Below are positions 8,003 to 16,871 of a DNA stretch of 64,000 nt, one piece after another. The notes beneath the pieces are model-generated. The model made no database searches. It had not been told where the DNA came from and saw only the letters and a program-made list of their open reading frames with translations. The position numbers were made by a program, and so were the translations under genes. This stretch comes from Victivallales bacterium. GTDB taxonomy: Bacteria; Verrucomicrobiota; Lentisphaeria; Oligosphaerales; Oligosphaeraceae. The stretch's first letter is position 1. Each line of letters opens with the position of its first letter. The stretch is taken from positions 1 through 64,000 of the forward strand of contig JAFXUD010000067.1 in assembly GCA_017535315.1 (NCBI GenBank). Direction: 5' to 3'.

Positions 8003-9445
8003 ATGAACAAGAAAGAGTTGACGGCTGCGTTGAAGAAGTTGGGAATCAAGCGCGGTTCCATCGTGATGCTGCATAGTTCGTATGTCGGCATGGAGCCGAT
8101 GGATGGCGGACCCGATGCGGTGGTGGATGCGTTTCTGGATGCCGTTGGGCCGACAGGAACCCTGATGGTGCCTGCGTTTGGTTCATTGGGCATTATCGCC
8201 GAGAAGGTGAAGGCGCGCCCGAACGCGGTGTTCAGCCCTTGTCCGCGCGGGACCATCGCCGCGATTGGACCGAAAGCGGAGGAGATCGGGCGCGACCATT
8301 GGAAGGCGCCGACGGCGCATGGCGAAGGCACGCCCTTTACCCGTCTGCGCGACTTGGACGGCTACATCTGCCTGCTGGGAGTTGACCAGGACCGCAACAC
8401 GACGTTGCACTCCATCGAGGCTCTGCTGGAACTTCCCTATCTCAATGACACGACGGCGACATTCAAGACGCCTGATGGGAAGGAGCGCACAAAGACCTGG
8501 AAGTACTATCCAGGACCGCACCGCGACTTCATCGGTCTTGAACACTACATGCGTCACGAAGGTATCATCAAAATCGAGCGCATCAACAATGCGATGGTGC
8601 GCCTGATGAGGGTCAGGGATTTGTTTGATTTGATGCTGGAGATTGGCGAGCATGACCCCGCATTCGCCCTTTGCGACAATCCCGCCTGCGCCGACTGCGT
8701 GAAGCAGCGTGCTGCCATCTATGCGGATATGATTTCCAAGGAGCTCTTCAAGCTGACGGCCTCCTCACGTCTGGCTGGACGCTATGTGCCTGAGATGATC
8801 GAAAACCTGAAGGCTGCTGGCATTTCAAACATCGAATTGGACTACATCCAGGGGAAGGCCTGCGCCAAGATGTCGGTGGACAAACTGAAGAAGGCGGTCG
8901 GGGAGTTTGCCGAGGAGGGCATAGCCGTCAGTGCTCTGCGCCTCTTCTATCTGCCCGAGACACCTGCGGACGTGGTGAAACTTGCCAAGGGTGCAGGCAT
9001 CAAGAGAATCATCTTCCCGCTGGGCGAGAACGCGGCGGAGGCTGTGGCCGCCGCAAAGGCCGCAAAGATTGCGGTGGCATTTGCAAACAACGGGCAGGGC
9101 GGCATCCTGGCTGCAAAGACCTTCAAGGAGGCGGCGGCAGGCTACAAGGCGGCCAGCTTTGCACTGAATCCGCCTGGATTTGTGCGTGCGACGGAATTCC
9201 CCTTCCTGACCTCCTACAAGAAGGGGCGCATGGTGCGCATCTGCGGGCAGCTTGACTTGGCGGACGCCACCTGGGACGGTTGCGCGACGCGTCTGGCGCA
9301 GGGCAATGGCGAAGTCAAGGAGCTGCTTTCGATTTTGCGGTGTGAGACCTTCAGCGGCTGGGTTTGCCTTGGCGGTGGAGCCGCCTACCCAGGCAGCTTG
9401 TCGGATGCCGCCAATGATCTGACGCGTCTTCTTGAGAACATGTAA
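8003..9445 (+). CDS. AAC(3)-family N-acetyltransferase fused to a TIM-barrel (sugar isomerase-like) domain
   Basis: 480 residues. Residues 1 to about 242 match the AAC(3)/YokD antibiotic N-acetyltransferase fold, with early VMLHSSYVGM and the family motif GVDQDRNTTLHSIEA (126-140). Residues about 250-480 look like a xylose isomerase/AP-endonuclease-type TIM barrel: YVPEMIENLKAAGISNIELD, then VVKLAKGAGIKRIIFPLG, then an ending GAAYPGSLSDAANDL. AAC(3) members usually stop near 270 residues, so the extra domain is notable. Many chromosomal AAC(3) homologues do not confer resistance; acetylation of an amino sugar is equally plausible. It is followed after 14 bases by the vWA gene, probably in one operon. 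An element of family A lies just upstream. Confidence 0.72.
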   Translation: MNKKELTAALKKLGIKRGSIVMLHSSYVGMEPMDGGPDAVVDAFLDAVGPTGTLMVPAFGSLGIIAEKVKARPNAVFSPCPRGTIAAIGPKAEEIGRDHWKAPTAHGEGTPFTRLRDLDGYICLLGVDQDRNTTLHSIEALLELPYLNDTTATFKTPDGKERTKTWKYYPGPHRDFIGLEHYMRHEGIIKIERINNAMVRLMRVRDLFDLMLEIGEHDPAFALCDNPACADCVKQRAAIYADMISKELFKLTASSRLAGRYVPEMIENLKAAGISNIELDYIQGKACAKMSVDKLKKAVGEFAEEGIAVSALRLFYLPETPADVVKLAKGAGIKRIIFPLGENAAEAVAAAKAAKIAVAFANNGQGGILAAKTFKEAAAGYKAASFALNPPGFVRATEFPFLTSYKKGRMVRICGQLDLADATWDGCATRLAQGNGEVKELLSILRCETFSGWVCLGGGAAYPGSLSDAANDLTRLLENM

Positions 9446-9459
9446 TGGGTTGAAAAGGG

Positions 9460-10398
9460 ATGAGCTTTGAAGCTCCATCGGCATTATGGCTGTTGCTGTT
9501 GCTTATGCCAGCGGCAGCCATTTGCTTTGCCAGGCTGACGCCTGACGGCATAGTGCCCTCTAAACTGCTTTATAATGGACGCAGGAGGCGGCTAAACAGG
9601 CGGTTGATGGCAAGGCTATGCATTCTTTTGGCGATGGGGCTGGTGATTGTTGAACTAGCAAGGCCTCGCTTGCAGAGAAGTGGAGAGGATGGCAGAGGGA
9701 GTGCTTCGGTGGCATTGCTTCTGGATTTGTCTGGCAGCATGGAGGCGAGAGGATTGAAGTCTGGGGCAGAAGTTCCAGACGAGGAGAATCTGACGGGGAC
9801 GCGTCTGGAGTTAGCCAAGAAAGTCACGCTTGACCTGCTGGAAAAACTGCATGGGCGAAATATTGCGCTCATCGCATTTGCGCGTCGTGCCTACATGGTG
9901 TCTCCGTTGACGAAAAGCACGCCGAGCCTGAAAGAGCGTCTCTCTGAATTGGAGATTCTTGAGTATGAGGATGGAACCGCCATAAGTGATGCGCTGATCT
10001 GTGCTTGCCGCACGATGGAGCAGAGCCATATTTGGGGTGCAAAGCGCATCTATCTGATTTCCGACGGGGCGGACCATTCGGAAGCGGAATCACGAAAAAA
10101 GGCGGTGAAGATGCTTCAAAAGGCTGAAATTGCAGTCTATCCCATTATCGTCGGAGCGGATTATCTCTATCATCCTATGCGCGACAGCAGGGGTAAGCTC
10201 TCATGGCAGGCCAATGGAGAGAAGGCAGATGGCACGATGATTGAGACACTTGCAACTGAAACTGGCGGGCGAATTGTCACGTCTGATGAGCTTACTGATA
10301 CAGGCCAGCGTCAGGGAAAGACCTTCGACTTGAATGGTATCTGTCTTCTTGTGGCTATCCTCTTTCTGACCTTGGCTGGCTTGTTGAATTTTTTGTAG
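9460..10398 (+). CDS. von Willebrand factor A domain membrane protein (BatA-like)
   Basis: 312 residues. Two N-terminal transmembrane segments (about 8-25 and 49-65) precede a vWA domain from about 80 to 270. The MIDAS motif is DLSGS (about 89-93), followed by LLEKLHGRNIALIAFARRAY and IYLISDGADHS. A C-terminal transmembrane helix (about 292-311) closes the protein. This topology is that of BatA/BatB proteins of aerotolerance-type operons, but no MoxR ATPase is nearby, so the partner is unknown. It lies 14 bases behind the AAC(3)-fusion gene, with the weak RBS AAGGG before the ATG. Confidence 0.8.
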   Translation: MSFEAPSALWLLLLLMPAAAICFARLTPDGIVPSKLLYNGRRRRLNRRLMARLCILLAMGLVIVELARPRLQRSGEDGRGSASVALLLDLSGSMEARGLKSGAEVPDEENLTGTRLELAKKVTLDLLEKLHGRNIALIAFARRAYMVSPLTKSTPSLKERLSELEILEYEDGTAISDALICACRTMEQSHIWGAKRIYLISDGADHSEAESRKKAVKMLQKAEIAVYPIIVGADYLYHPMRDSRGKLSWQANGEKADGTMIETLATETGGRIVTSDELTDTGQRQGKTFDLNGICLLVAILFLTLAGLLNFL

Positions 10399-10490
10399 AG
10401 GTGTTTTTCTTGACAAGCTCTGTTGCAAAATTGAGAATCTGTATTAGGTTTATTGTACGAGGTAATCGTATTGCCTCTGTATGAGAAATC

Positions 10491-10651
10491 GTAACTATTC
10501 AGAAGGGTAAGCCGCGTTAGCGGCGGCAAGAACATAGCCGTGGGTGGACGATACTCCCAGTTCCTTTGCGCCGTGCCGCGTAGCGTAGCGGAGCGGCAAG
10601 GCGCAGAAAACCAAGCGGCTTATGCCAATATGTCCCCTTCTGAATAGTTAC
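10491..10651. mobile_element. MITE-like element, family B copy 1 (161 bp)
   Basis: Terminal inverted repeats of about 17 bp start with GTAACTATTCAGAAGGG, and the right end is CCCCTTCTGAATAGTTAC. It is flanked by near-identical 8-bp direct repeats GAGAAATC (10483-10490) and GAGCAATC (10652-10659). A GTAA terminus plus an 8-bp duplication is what IS66-family elements produce, so an IS66 transposase supplied in trans is a reasonable guess. It fills most of the 352-base gap before the first kinase gene; the rest of that gap shows nothing recognisable. Confidence 0.8.
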
Positions 10652-10750
10652 GAGCAATCAAGTATGGAAAATATCGTCATGTGTAAACAAAAATGTGCTG
10701 ATTATGTTCCCATGCATTCAATTGATTGCAATAAATAAGAAGAGTGAGCT

Positions 10751-13207
10751 ATGCAAGACGATAATGGGCAGATAGTTAATGATGCGGTTCACGATGACGG
10801 AAAGCGTGAAAGAACGGTTGTCATGGGAGATGAACCGATTGCCTCGCATGTCGTGAACATCCGACCTGGAATGCTCATCGCAGGGAAGTATGAAGTGTTG
10901 GAGCTACTTGGACAGGGAGGCATGGGGGCGGTTTACCGCTGTTTGGACACGGCAGGCGGCATCCAGGTCGCTTTGAAAACAGTTCCTCTCCTTCTTTCGC
11001 ATAGTCCCGCCGAAATGGAGGATTTGAAGAACAACTATCATCTGGTCTCAAAACTTATCCACCAGAACATCGCAGCATATCGTGCCTTGGTGCAGGACAA
11101 TGCCACGGGAGCGTATTTCTTGGTTATGGAGCTTGTAGAGGGAGTGGAGCTGAAACAATGGATGAAGAAAAAGTGGGATGCAGGTGAACTGACCTTTGAT
11201 GAGGTCCTTGCCGTCCTGCGGCAGGTAGCGGCAGCCCTGGACTACGCGCATGGTTTGAAAATCATGCACAGGGACATCAAGCCTGGCAACATCATGGTGA
11301 TGTCGAACGGGATGGTGAAGGTGCTGGATTTTGGACTTGCCGCCAACATCCGCAGCAGCATGTCCTATATCTCTGGGGAGTTTAACGAGCAGTCTGGCAC
11401 CTGCCTGTACATGGCGCCAGAGCAGTGGCAGGGGATTCACCAGGGAGCTGCTACCGACCAATATGCCCTGGCCGTGACTGCCTACGAAATGCTGGCAGGA
11501 CATCGCCCTTTTGAAAACGACGACATCAAAAGCCTGTATCAACTTGTGATGACGCAGCGTGTGCCGCCGCTTCCCAGGATGCCGAGATTTGTGAACGCAG
11601 CTCTTGCCAGAGGGCTAGCCAAGGATAGAAACGAACGTTTTGCCACTTGCGATGAGTTTGTTCGTGCCTTGTCGGGCGAGAAGTTGGCAAGGCTGAAAAC
11701 GATAAGCAAAGGCACTAAAAGGCTACTTCTGATTGCCTCCCTAGTGCTTCTTTTGTGTTTGATTCTTGCAGGTGGCTTCTGGAGAATCTCTCGACAACAG
11801 AGGGGGCAAGGTCCCAGCGTGGCTTCTGCCGACATATCCAAGAATACTGCGTCTACTGAAGCGTCTGATGGTTCTGCAAACGTTGAACAGAAGCCTGTGG
11901 AAGCTGAAACGTTACCTGCCGAGAAAACTGTAGTAGCCCAAAAAGCCTCTGCAGAGAATACAGTGCCAGCCGAAACATCATCTGCTGAGAATTCTGCGAA
12001 AGCTACTCCTGCAACTGCCGCTGCTTCTGGTGAGCAGAATGATGCCATTTCGGCTGCCTCTGGTGAGCAGAATGATGCCATTTCGGCTGCCTCTGGTGAG
12101 CAGAATGCTGCCATTTCGGCTGCCTCTGGTGAGCAGAATGCTGCAACTGCGGTTGTTGCTGGAGGGAAGAATGCAGAGACCATGGCTGCCACTGGGGAAA
12201 AGAGTGTTTCCCATGGACAAAACGGCAATACACAAGGTTCTGGCAGAGTAACTGCCACGGAGAACACCAAACCCAAATTGCCTTTGGTACCAGCCAATGA
12301 CAGACGTGAGGCCAGGAAGAAGCTGCTAGCCAAGGAGACGGTTTACATGGTGGTGAATCTTGAGACGGGGAAACTGCGGTGTACGTTCAAGCCGCCCAAG
12401 CTGGAAGATGACCAGTGCCGCACAAATGAGCTATGGTTGCGTCGTATTCCGAAGGGGAAATGCGTTTTGGGACGATCTTGGGATATAAAAAGACAGCGGG
12501 AAGTTACGTTGTCGAAGGATTATTACATAGGCATCTTTGAGGTCACGCAGAGTCAGTGGATGAATGTCATGGGCGACAATCCCTCATTTTTTAAAGGCAA
12601 CCATCTTCGTCCAGTCGAGCGGGTTTCCTACAATGATATCTGCGAAGGAGAGGAGTGTTTTCTTAAGAGGTTGAATGTAATGAGTGGACTGGAGTTTGAT
12701 CTGCCCACCGAGGCACAGTGGGAGTATGCATGCCGTGGTGGAAGGGATGCAGACAAGGATAAACAGGAGAAGTTGATCTTCAACCAAAGTCAGGATAATG
12801 AGTTGTTTAGTGAAGAACTGGACAAGATAGCCTGGTATTTTGGAAATGCGGATGAAGGTTATAAGCCTAATGAAGGAAGGCCATTACTCGATATTCCGTC
12901 AAGAAAGAATCGCCGTGCAGAATGGAGCGGAACGCATCCAGTGGGAATGAAGCGTGCCAATAGATGGTATCTGTATGACATGTATGGAAATGTCTCTGAG
13001 TGGTGCAAGGATTTTTTTGCGGATGATTTGGGTACTATTAGCGTGAAAGATCCCATTAGATTGGATGGGGGAGACAATGGGTTGCGTGCTGTGCGCGGAT
13101 CCTGCTATCCCTACAGTGCAAAGTTTGCACATCCTTTCACTCGCGGACCACATGCATCAGGCGAGAAATCATTTCTTAATGGTTTTCGTCTGATTTGCAT
13201 TCCATAA
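10751..13207 (+). CDS. Receptor-like Ser/Thr protein kinase with C-terminal FGE-sulfatase domain
   Basis: 818 residues. The PknB-like kinase domain spans about 44-310: glycine loop GQGGMG (54-59), catalytic loop HRDIKPGN (173-180), DFG (193-195), APEQ (222-225). A single transmembrane helix lies at about 324-344. The linker (350-515) is Ala/Glu/Ser-rich and contains four 11-residue repeats (AASGEQNDAIS type, 424-466). The C-terminal domain (about 520-818) is FGE-sulfatase (SUMF1)-like: EVTQSQWMNVMGDNPS, DLPTEAQWEYACRGG, LYDMYGNVSEWCKDFF, and a terminal GFRLICIP. The layout suggests a cytoplasmic kinase with an extracytoplasmic sensor domain. FGE domains in such kinases usually lack enzymatic function, and activity here cannot be judged. 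A paralogue follows after 28 bases. Confidence 0.9.
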   Translation: MQDDNGQIVNDAVHDDGKRERTVVMGDEPIASHVVNIRPGMLIAGKYEVLELLGQGGMGAVYRCLDTAGGIQVALKTVPLLLSHSPAEMEDLKNNYHLVSKLIHQNIAAYRALVQDNATGAYFLVMELVEGVELKQWMKKKWDAGELTFDEVLAVLRQVAAALDYAHGLKIMHRDIKPGNIMVMSNGMVKVLDFGLAANIRSSMSYISGEFNEQSGTCLYMAPEQWQGIHQGAATDQYALAVTAYEMLAGHRPFENDDIKSLYQLVMTQRVPPLPRMPRFVNAALARGLAKDRNERFATCDEFVRALSGEKLARLKTISKGTKRLLLIASLVLLLCLILAGGFWRISRQQRGQGPSVASADISKNTASTEASDGSANVEQKPVEAETLPAEKTVVAQKASAENTVPAETSSAENSAKATPATAAASGEQNDAISAASGEQNDAISAASGEQNAAISAASGEQNAATAVVAGGKNAETMAATGEKSVSHGQNGNTQGSGRVTATENTKPKLPLVPANDRREARKKLLAKETVYMVVNLETGKLRCTFKPPKLEDDQCRTNELWLRRIPKGKCVLGRSWDIKRQREVTLSKDYYIGIFEVTQSQWMNVMGDNPSFFKGNHLRPVERVSYNDICEGEECFLKRLNVMSGLEFDLPTEAQWEYACRGGRDADKDKQEKLIFNQSQDNELFSEELDKIAWYFGNADEGYKPNEGRPLLDIPSRKNRRAEWSGTHPVGMKRANRWYLYDMYGNVSEWCKDFFADDLGTISVKDPIRLDGGDNGLRAVRGSCYPYSAKFAHPFTRGPHASGEKSFLNGFRLICIP
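12020..12148 (+). repeat. In-frame 33-bp tandem repeats (about 3.9 copies)
   Basis: Four nearly identical 33-bp units encode AASGEQN(D/A)AIS in the extracytoplasmic linker of the kinase. The unit length is a multiple of three, so copy-number changes would alter linker length without a frameshift. Confidence 0.9.
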
Positions 13208-13235
13208 TGGTGTTTTTGATGACGGTTGTTTCGCG

Positions 13236-15245
13236 ATGACTGATTTGCAGAATACACAGAGCTTGAACAGTGAAGAAGGCAGGCTCCTGTTGGGAAAATA
13301 CCAGATTCTAGAGAAGCTGGGACAAGGGGGGATGGGGGCGGTTTACCGCTGCCTGGATGTTTTGAGCGACGTCGAGGTTGCGGTGAAAACCATTCCCGTA
13401 GAACTAGTCAGAAGTCATGCCGACATGGAGGAGTTGCGGGCAAACTTCCAACTGACGGCAACCCTTATCCATCAGAACATCGCCGCCTGTCTGAACCTGG
13501 AGGAAGACAAGGCGACTGGGAGCTACTATATGGTGATGGAGCTTGTGGAGGGCAAGGAACTACGTCAATGGCTGCGGGAAAGGCGCAATTCAAGTGGATT
13601 GTCACTTGGGGAGACTATCCCGATTTTGCGTCAGGTGGCCTCCGCCTTGGACTATGCCCATGCCATGGGCATCATGCATCGGGACATTAAACCTGGTAAT
13701 ATTATGGTGAAGCCTGATGGTACAGTCAAAGTATTGGACTTTGGGCTCGCTGCACGTATATCCAACCATGCCGAGGCATTCAATGCAAGGTCGGGAACAA
13801 GCATGTATATGGCACCCGAGCAGTGGCAGAAGCAGCCCCAAGGGGTCGCCACAGACCAGTATGCCCTCGCCGTGACTGCATACGAAATGCTGGCAGGACA
13901 TCTGCCTTTTGACTGCATTGATACGTCTGTGATGCTCAATATGGTTCTGAACGTGGAGCCGTCGCCGATTCCAGAGATGCCAAAGCCTGTTAATGATGCG
14001 CTTGTGCGGGGAATGGCCAAGAGTCCGATAGAACGGTTTGCGAGCTGCGAGGATTTTGTAAATGCCCTTGCCAGTGGGGCGTCAAAGGCGAAGTCGGCAC
14101 GTTTCTCTTATTTCAACTTCTTGCTGGTCATCGGTCTGGTGGTGCTGGTTTTGTTGTCAGCTGTTTATGGTATTATGAGTCTGCAGCACAGACCCTGGGA
14201 CAAGGCAACTGCTGTGTCTGCTGTGGAGATGGTTGAGCCGCAGTCTCCAAATACACAACCATCGGAGTATAACAAGTCGTTGGAGAATGTGGCAAAGTCT
14301 CAAGACAAGCAGGTAGAGGGTGTGCAGGTTTCTGTTTCTAGTTCCGCCGTGACGACTGGCGTGGCGGTTGAGGTCGAAACAGCCTATTTGGTAGTTGAGC
14401 TTATGTCGGGAAAACACCGCTACTCTGTCACGCCACCAGACCTGGACAACGATCTCTGTCGCACAAGCGAATTGTGGCTGCGGCATATATCGAAAGGCTC
14501 TTTTATCATGAGAATGGCGGGGAAAACAAAGGCACCAATCCAGCGCAATGTAACCTTGACAAAAGATTTTTACATCGGGATATTCGAGGTGACACAGAGG
14601 CAATGGGAGATGATGATGGGACACAATCCCGCTGTATTTAAGGACAGTGCTGGCACGTGCCCCGTGGAAAAAGTCACATACAATGATATTTGCGAGGGTG
14701 AGGGATGTTTCCTAATGAGGCTGGCGGGCAAAACAGGTTTAATATTTGATTTGCCGACGGAGGCGCAGTGGGAGTATGTCTGCCGTGCGGGTACTCCTGC
14801 AAACGAGGAAGTCGTTTTTTTCAAGCCTGACCAGGATCCATACAACTGTCCCGAGTTGGATGAGGTTGCCTGGTATGGAGGAAACAGCGAAAAGGACTAC
14901 GATCTTTCCAACGGCTACGACATGTCCAAAATCAGGAAGGATTTGCGAGAGGGAACCCTTGGAGGCCCTCATCCCGTGGGGAGGAAAAAGCCGAACGCAT
15001 GGGGAATTTATGACATGCATGGGAATGTCACTGAATGGTGCAGAGATTGGTATGTGCGGTTTTGGGAGAATAAAGAGGTGACAGACCCGACGGGTCCCGT
15101 CATGGGCGAAGATGGCAAGCGTGTCATTCGTGGAGGACAGTGGGTACAGGGAGCAACGCAGTGGTATCACAGGGCACGCAGTAGTTATGCTCCCACCGAC
15201 AGCTCCTTGAACCTTGGTTTCCGTTTGGTTTGTATGCCGAAGTAA
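13236..15245 (+). CDS. Receptor-like Ser/Thr protein kinase with C-terminal FGE-sulfatase domain (paralogue)
   Basis: 669 residues with the same architecture as its upstream neighbour. The kinase spans about 20-282 (GQGGMGAVYR at 29-38, HRDIKPGN at 148-155, DFG at 168-170, APEQ at 193-196). A transmembrane helix lies at about 293-314. A short linker without tandem repeats precedes an FGE-sulfatase domain from about 385 to 669 (EVTQRQWEMMMGHNPA, LPTEAQWEYVCRAGT, IYDMHGNVTEWCRDWY, final GFRLVCMPK). The kinase domains are strongly similar, so this is a local duplication with divergence of the linker and sensor. The 28-base gap suggests one transcript. Family A and C elements lie downstream. Confidence 0.9.
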   Translation: MTDLQNTQSLNSEEGRLLLGKYQILEKLGQGGMGAVYRCLDVLSDVEVAVKTIPVELVRSHADMEELRANFQLTATLIHQNIAACLNLEEDKATGSYYMVMELVEGKELRQWLRERRNSSGLSLGETIPILRQVASALDYAHAMGIMHRDIKPGNIMVKPDGTVKVLDFGLAARISNHAEAFNARSGTSMYMAPEQWQKQPQGVATDQYALAVTAYEMLAGHLPFDCIDTSVMLNMVLNVEPSPIPEMPKPVNDALVRGMAKSPIERFASCEDFVNALASGASKAKSARFSYFNFLLVIGLVVLVLLSAVYGIMSLQHRPWDKATAVSAVEMVEPQSPNTQPSEYNKSLENVAKSQDKQVEGVQVSVSSSAVTTGVAVEVETAYLVVELMSGKHRYSVTPPDLDNDLCRTSELWLRHISKGSFIMRMAGKTKAPIQRNVTLTKDFYIGIFEVTQRQWEMMMGHNPAVFKDSAGTCPVEKVTYNDICEGEGCFLMRLAGKTGLIFDLPTEAQWEYVCRAGTPANEEVVFFKPDQDPYNCPELDEVAWYGGNSEKDYDLSNGYDMSKIRKDLREGTLGGPHPVGRKKPNAWGIYDMHGNVTEWCRDWYVRFWENKEVTDPTGPVMGEDGKRVIRGGQWVQGATQWYHRARSSYAPTDSSLNLGFRLVCMPK

Positions 15246-15293
15246 TTTCAAAACTGGGGCATTTTTATAACTAGTGCGAAATGCACCTCTTTG

Positions 15294-15695
15294 GGGGAAT
15301 TTATATACTTGAGTTTTCTGATGAAATTATCCCTCACTGGTCGATAGTCAGGATGCGCTTTGTCGCTTCGCTGCGCTACGCGGCAAGGCGCACGGGGACT
15401 GGGGGGCATCTGACCGTGGTTTTCGCTGCGCCGCTGTCATGGCTTCGCTCCATCCACGGCTATCCTCTTGCCGCCGCTTACGCGGCTCTTCTTTGTTGGT
15501 AAAGTCCAATCGGCAACTAAGGAGATGTAACAAAATAACTGCAACATTTTGATTGCGTATTTGGGTGCTTTCCTACACAATTACACGTTACATAGTTTAC
15601 TATGCGCCTAGTAATTGCATAGCAAAATCAATCCAAATCCCCTAATCAAATATGTTGCATTTATTTTGTTACATCTCCTAAAGTACATAATTTCC
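15294..15695. mobile_element. MITE-like element, family A copy 2, interrupted by element C
   Basis: This is a diverged copy of the 241-bp family A element (left end GGGGAATTTATATACTTGAG, right end CTAAAGTACATAATTTCC). It is split by the family C insertion at 15521-15678. Removing the insertion and its 3-bp duplication restores about 241 bp. No clear target duplication remains, consistent with an older copy. Confidence 0.8.
15521..15678. mobile_element. MITE-like element C (158 bp), nested in family A copy 2
   Basis: The 18-bp terminal inverted repeats GGAGATGTAACAAAATAA are perfect (15521-15538 and 15661-15678) and extend to about 28 bp with one mismatch. It is flanked by TAA on both sides (15518-15520 and 15679-15681). 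The uninterrupted copies of element A show a single TAA at the same site, so the target duplication is proven. A 3-bp TNA duplication is typical of the IS1031 branch of IS5-type transposases. There is no ORF. Confidence 0.9.
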
Positions 15696-15715
15696 TTTTT
15701 TTTGCTCCTAATCCA

Positions 15716-15743
15716 TTGAATTCTTCGTTGAATAGAATACATT
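15716..15743 (+). promoter_or_regulatory. Predicted sigma-70 promoter of floA
   Basis: TTGAAT (15716-15721), a 16-base spacer, then TACATT (15738-15743). It sits 52 bases before the floA ATG and right after the family A copy 2 element. Confidence 0.45.
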
Positions 15744-15795
15744 AGGCATATGTAGATTCTTGAAGTTCTTGTATTAAATAGAAGGAGTGTTAACA

Positions 15796-16848
15796 ATGGG
15801 TCCGATTATCACGTTGCTGTGCATCCTCGCCATACTGGTTGGGATAGTGTTTCTTTTTGTCTTCATGATGTACTTCGGCATCTGGATGCAGGCGAAGGCG
15901 TCTGGGGCAGGGGTAAGCCTCTTCAGCCTGATGGGGATGTTCTTCAGAAAAGTGAATTCCATGCTGATAGTCCGTTGCTACATCAAGTTACACAAGGCAG
16001 GCCTCTCGAATGTGGGGATTGACGAACTGGAGAGTCATGCAATGGCGGGCGGCAACGTGGAGAACGTGGTCGATGCACTGATTGCCGCCAACAAGGCGAA
16101 TATCCAACTAAGCTTCAAGCAGGCCTCTGCCATTGACCTGGCGGGGCGCAATGTGCTGGAGGCTGTCCGCATGTCCGTCAACCCGAAGGTGATTGACTGT
16201 CCCGACCAGTCGCAGGGGCGCAAGACCATTGATGCCGTCTCCAAGGATGGCATCCAGGTGAAGGCGAAGGTGCGTGTCACCGTGAGGGCGAACCTGGACC
16301 GACTGGTCGGCGGCGCCACGGAGGAGACCATCGTCGCGCGCGTTGGCGAGGGCATCGTCACGACCATCGGCTCGTCGGAGACCTACACGGCGGTTCTGGA
16401 GAATCCCGACAGTATCTCCAATACTGTGCTGAAGAAGAGTCTGGACAGCGGGACCGCCTTTGAGATTCTCTCGATCGACATTGCGGATGTGGATGTCGGC
16501 GAGAACATCGGTTCGCGCTTGCAGGCAGACCAGGCGCAGGCGGACATGAGGGTTGCGGAGGCGAAGGCGGAGATGCGCCGCGCCGCGGCAGTCGCCGCCG
16601 AGCAGGAGATGCGTGCCAAGGTGCAGGAGATGCAGGCGAAAGTGATTGAGGCGCAGGCGCAGGTGCCTCTGGCGATGGCGCAGGCGTTGCAATCTGGCAA
16701 GCTGGGCGTGATGGATTACTACAGGCTGGAGAACCTCAAGGCGGACACCGAGATGCGCCAGAAACTGGTGGATCCTATGCAGGGGGGCGAGGCGGAGAGC
16801 GCTGCTCCTAAGAAGCCCGTGCCACCATCGACGCCGCATCAGGGATAA
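15796..16848 (+). CDS. floA: Flotillin-like protein FloA
   Basis: About 350 residues. An N-terminal membrane segment (about 5-28) is followed by an SPFH-type region with typical FloA wording: [22 protein letters not shown]-like [44 protein letters not shown] long Ala/Glu-rich coiled coil (about 245-300) precedes a short variable tail. FloA organises membrane microdomains in many bacteria. I start at ATG 15796, which has AAGGAG (15782-15787) 8 bases upstream; an in-frame GTG at 15787 overlaps that RBS and is rejected. The small membrane protein gene starts 23 bases downstream, probably co-transcribed. Confidence 0.93.
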   Translation: MGPIITLLCILAILVGIVFLFVFMMYFGIWMQAKASGAGVSLFSLMGMFFRKVNSMLIVRCYIKLHKAGLSNVGIDELESHAMAGGNVENVVDALIAANKANIQLSFKQASAIDLAGRNVLEAVRMSVNPKVIDCPDQSQGRKTIDAVSKDGIQVKAKVRVTVRANLDRLVGGATEETIVARVGEGIVTTIGSSETYTAVLENPDSISNTVLKKSLDSGTAFEILSIDIADVDVGENIGSRLQADQAQADMRVAEAKAEMRRAAAVAAEQEMRAKVQEMQAKVIEAQAQVPLAMAQALQSGKLGVMDYYRLENLKADTEMRQKLVDPMQGGEAESAAPKKPVPPSTPHQG

Positions 16849-16871
16849 GGCAGATTTAGAGAGATTGAGCG

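Noticed and set aside
8003-8760. Aminoglycoside resistance gene
   Set aside because: The AAC(3) fold is clear, but chromosomal homologues often act on other substrates, and the fusion and sugar context argue against a resistance role without data.
12020-12148. Possible CRISPR-like array
   Set aside because: The 33-bp units are contiguous without spacers and in frame with the kinase; no cas genes are present.
11539-12333. 264-codon minus-strand ORF over the first kinase gene
   Set aside because: It is the antisense of the low-complexity Ala/Glu linker; its composition (Ala/Ser/Phe-rich repeats) mirrors the 33-bp repeats.
15246-15795. A missing gene in the 550-bp gap before floA
   Set aside because: The gap is fully explained by family A copy 2 with nested element C and the floA promoter; no frame with an RBS is present.
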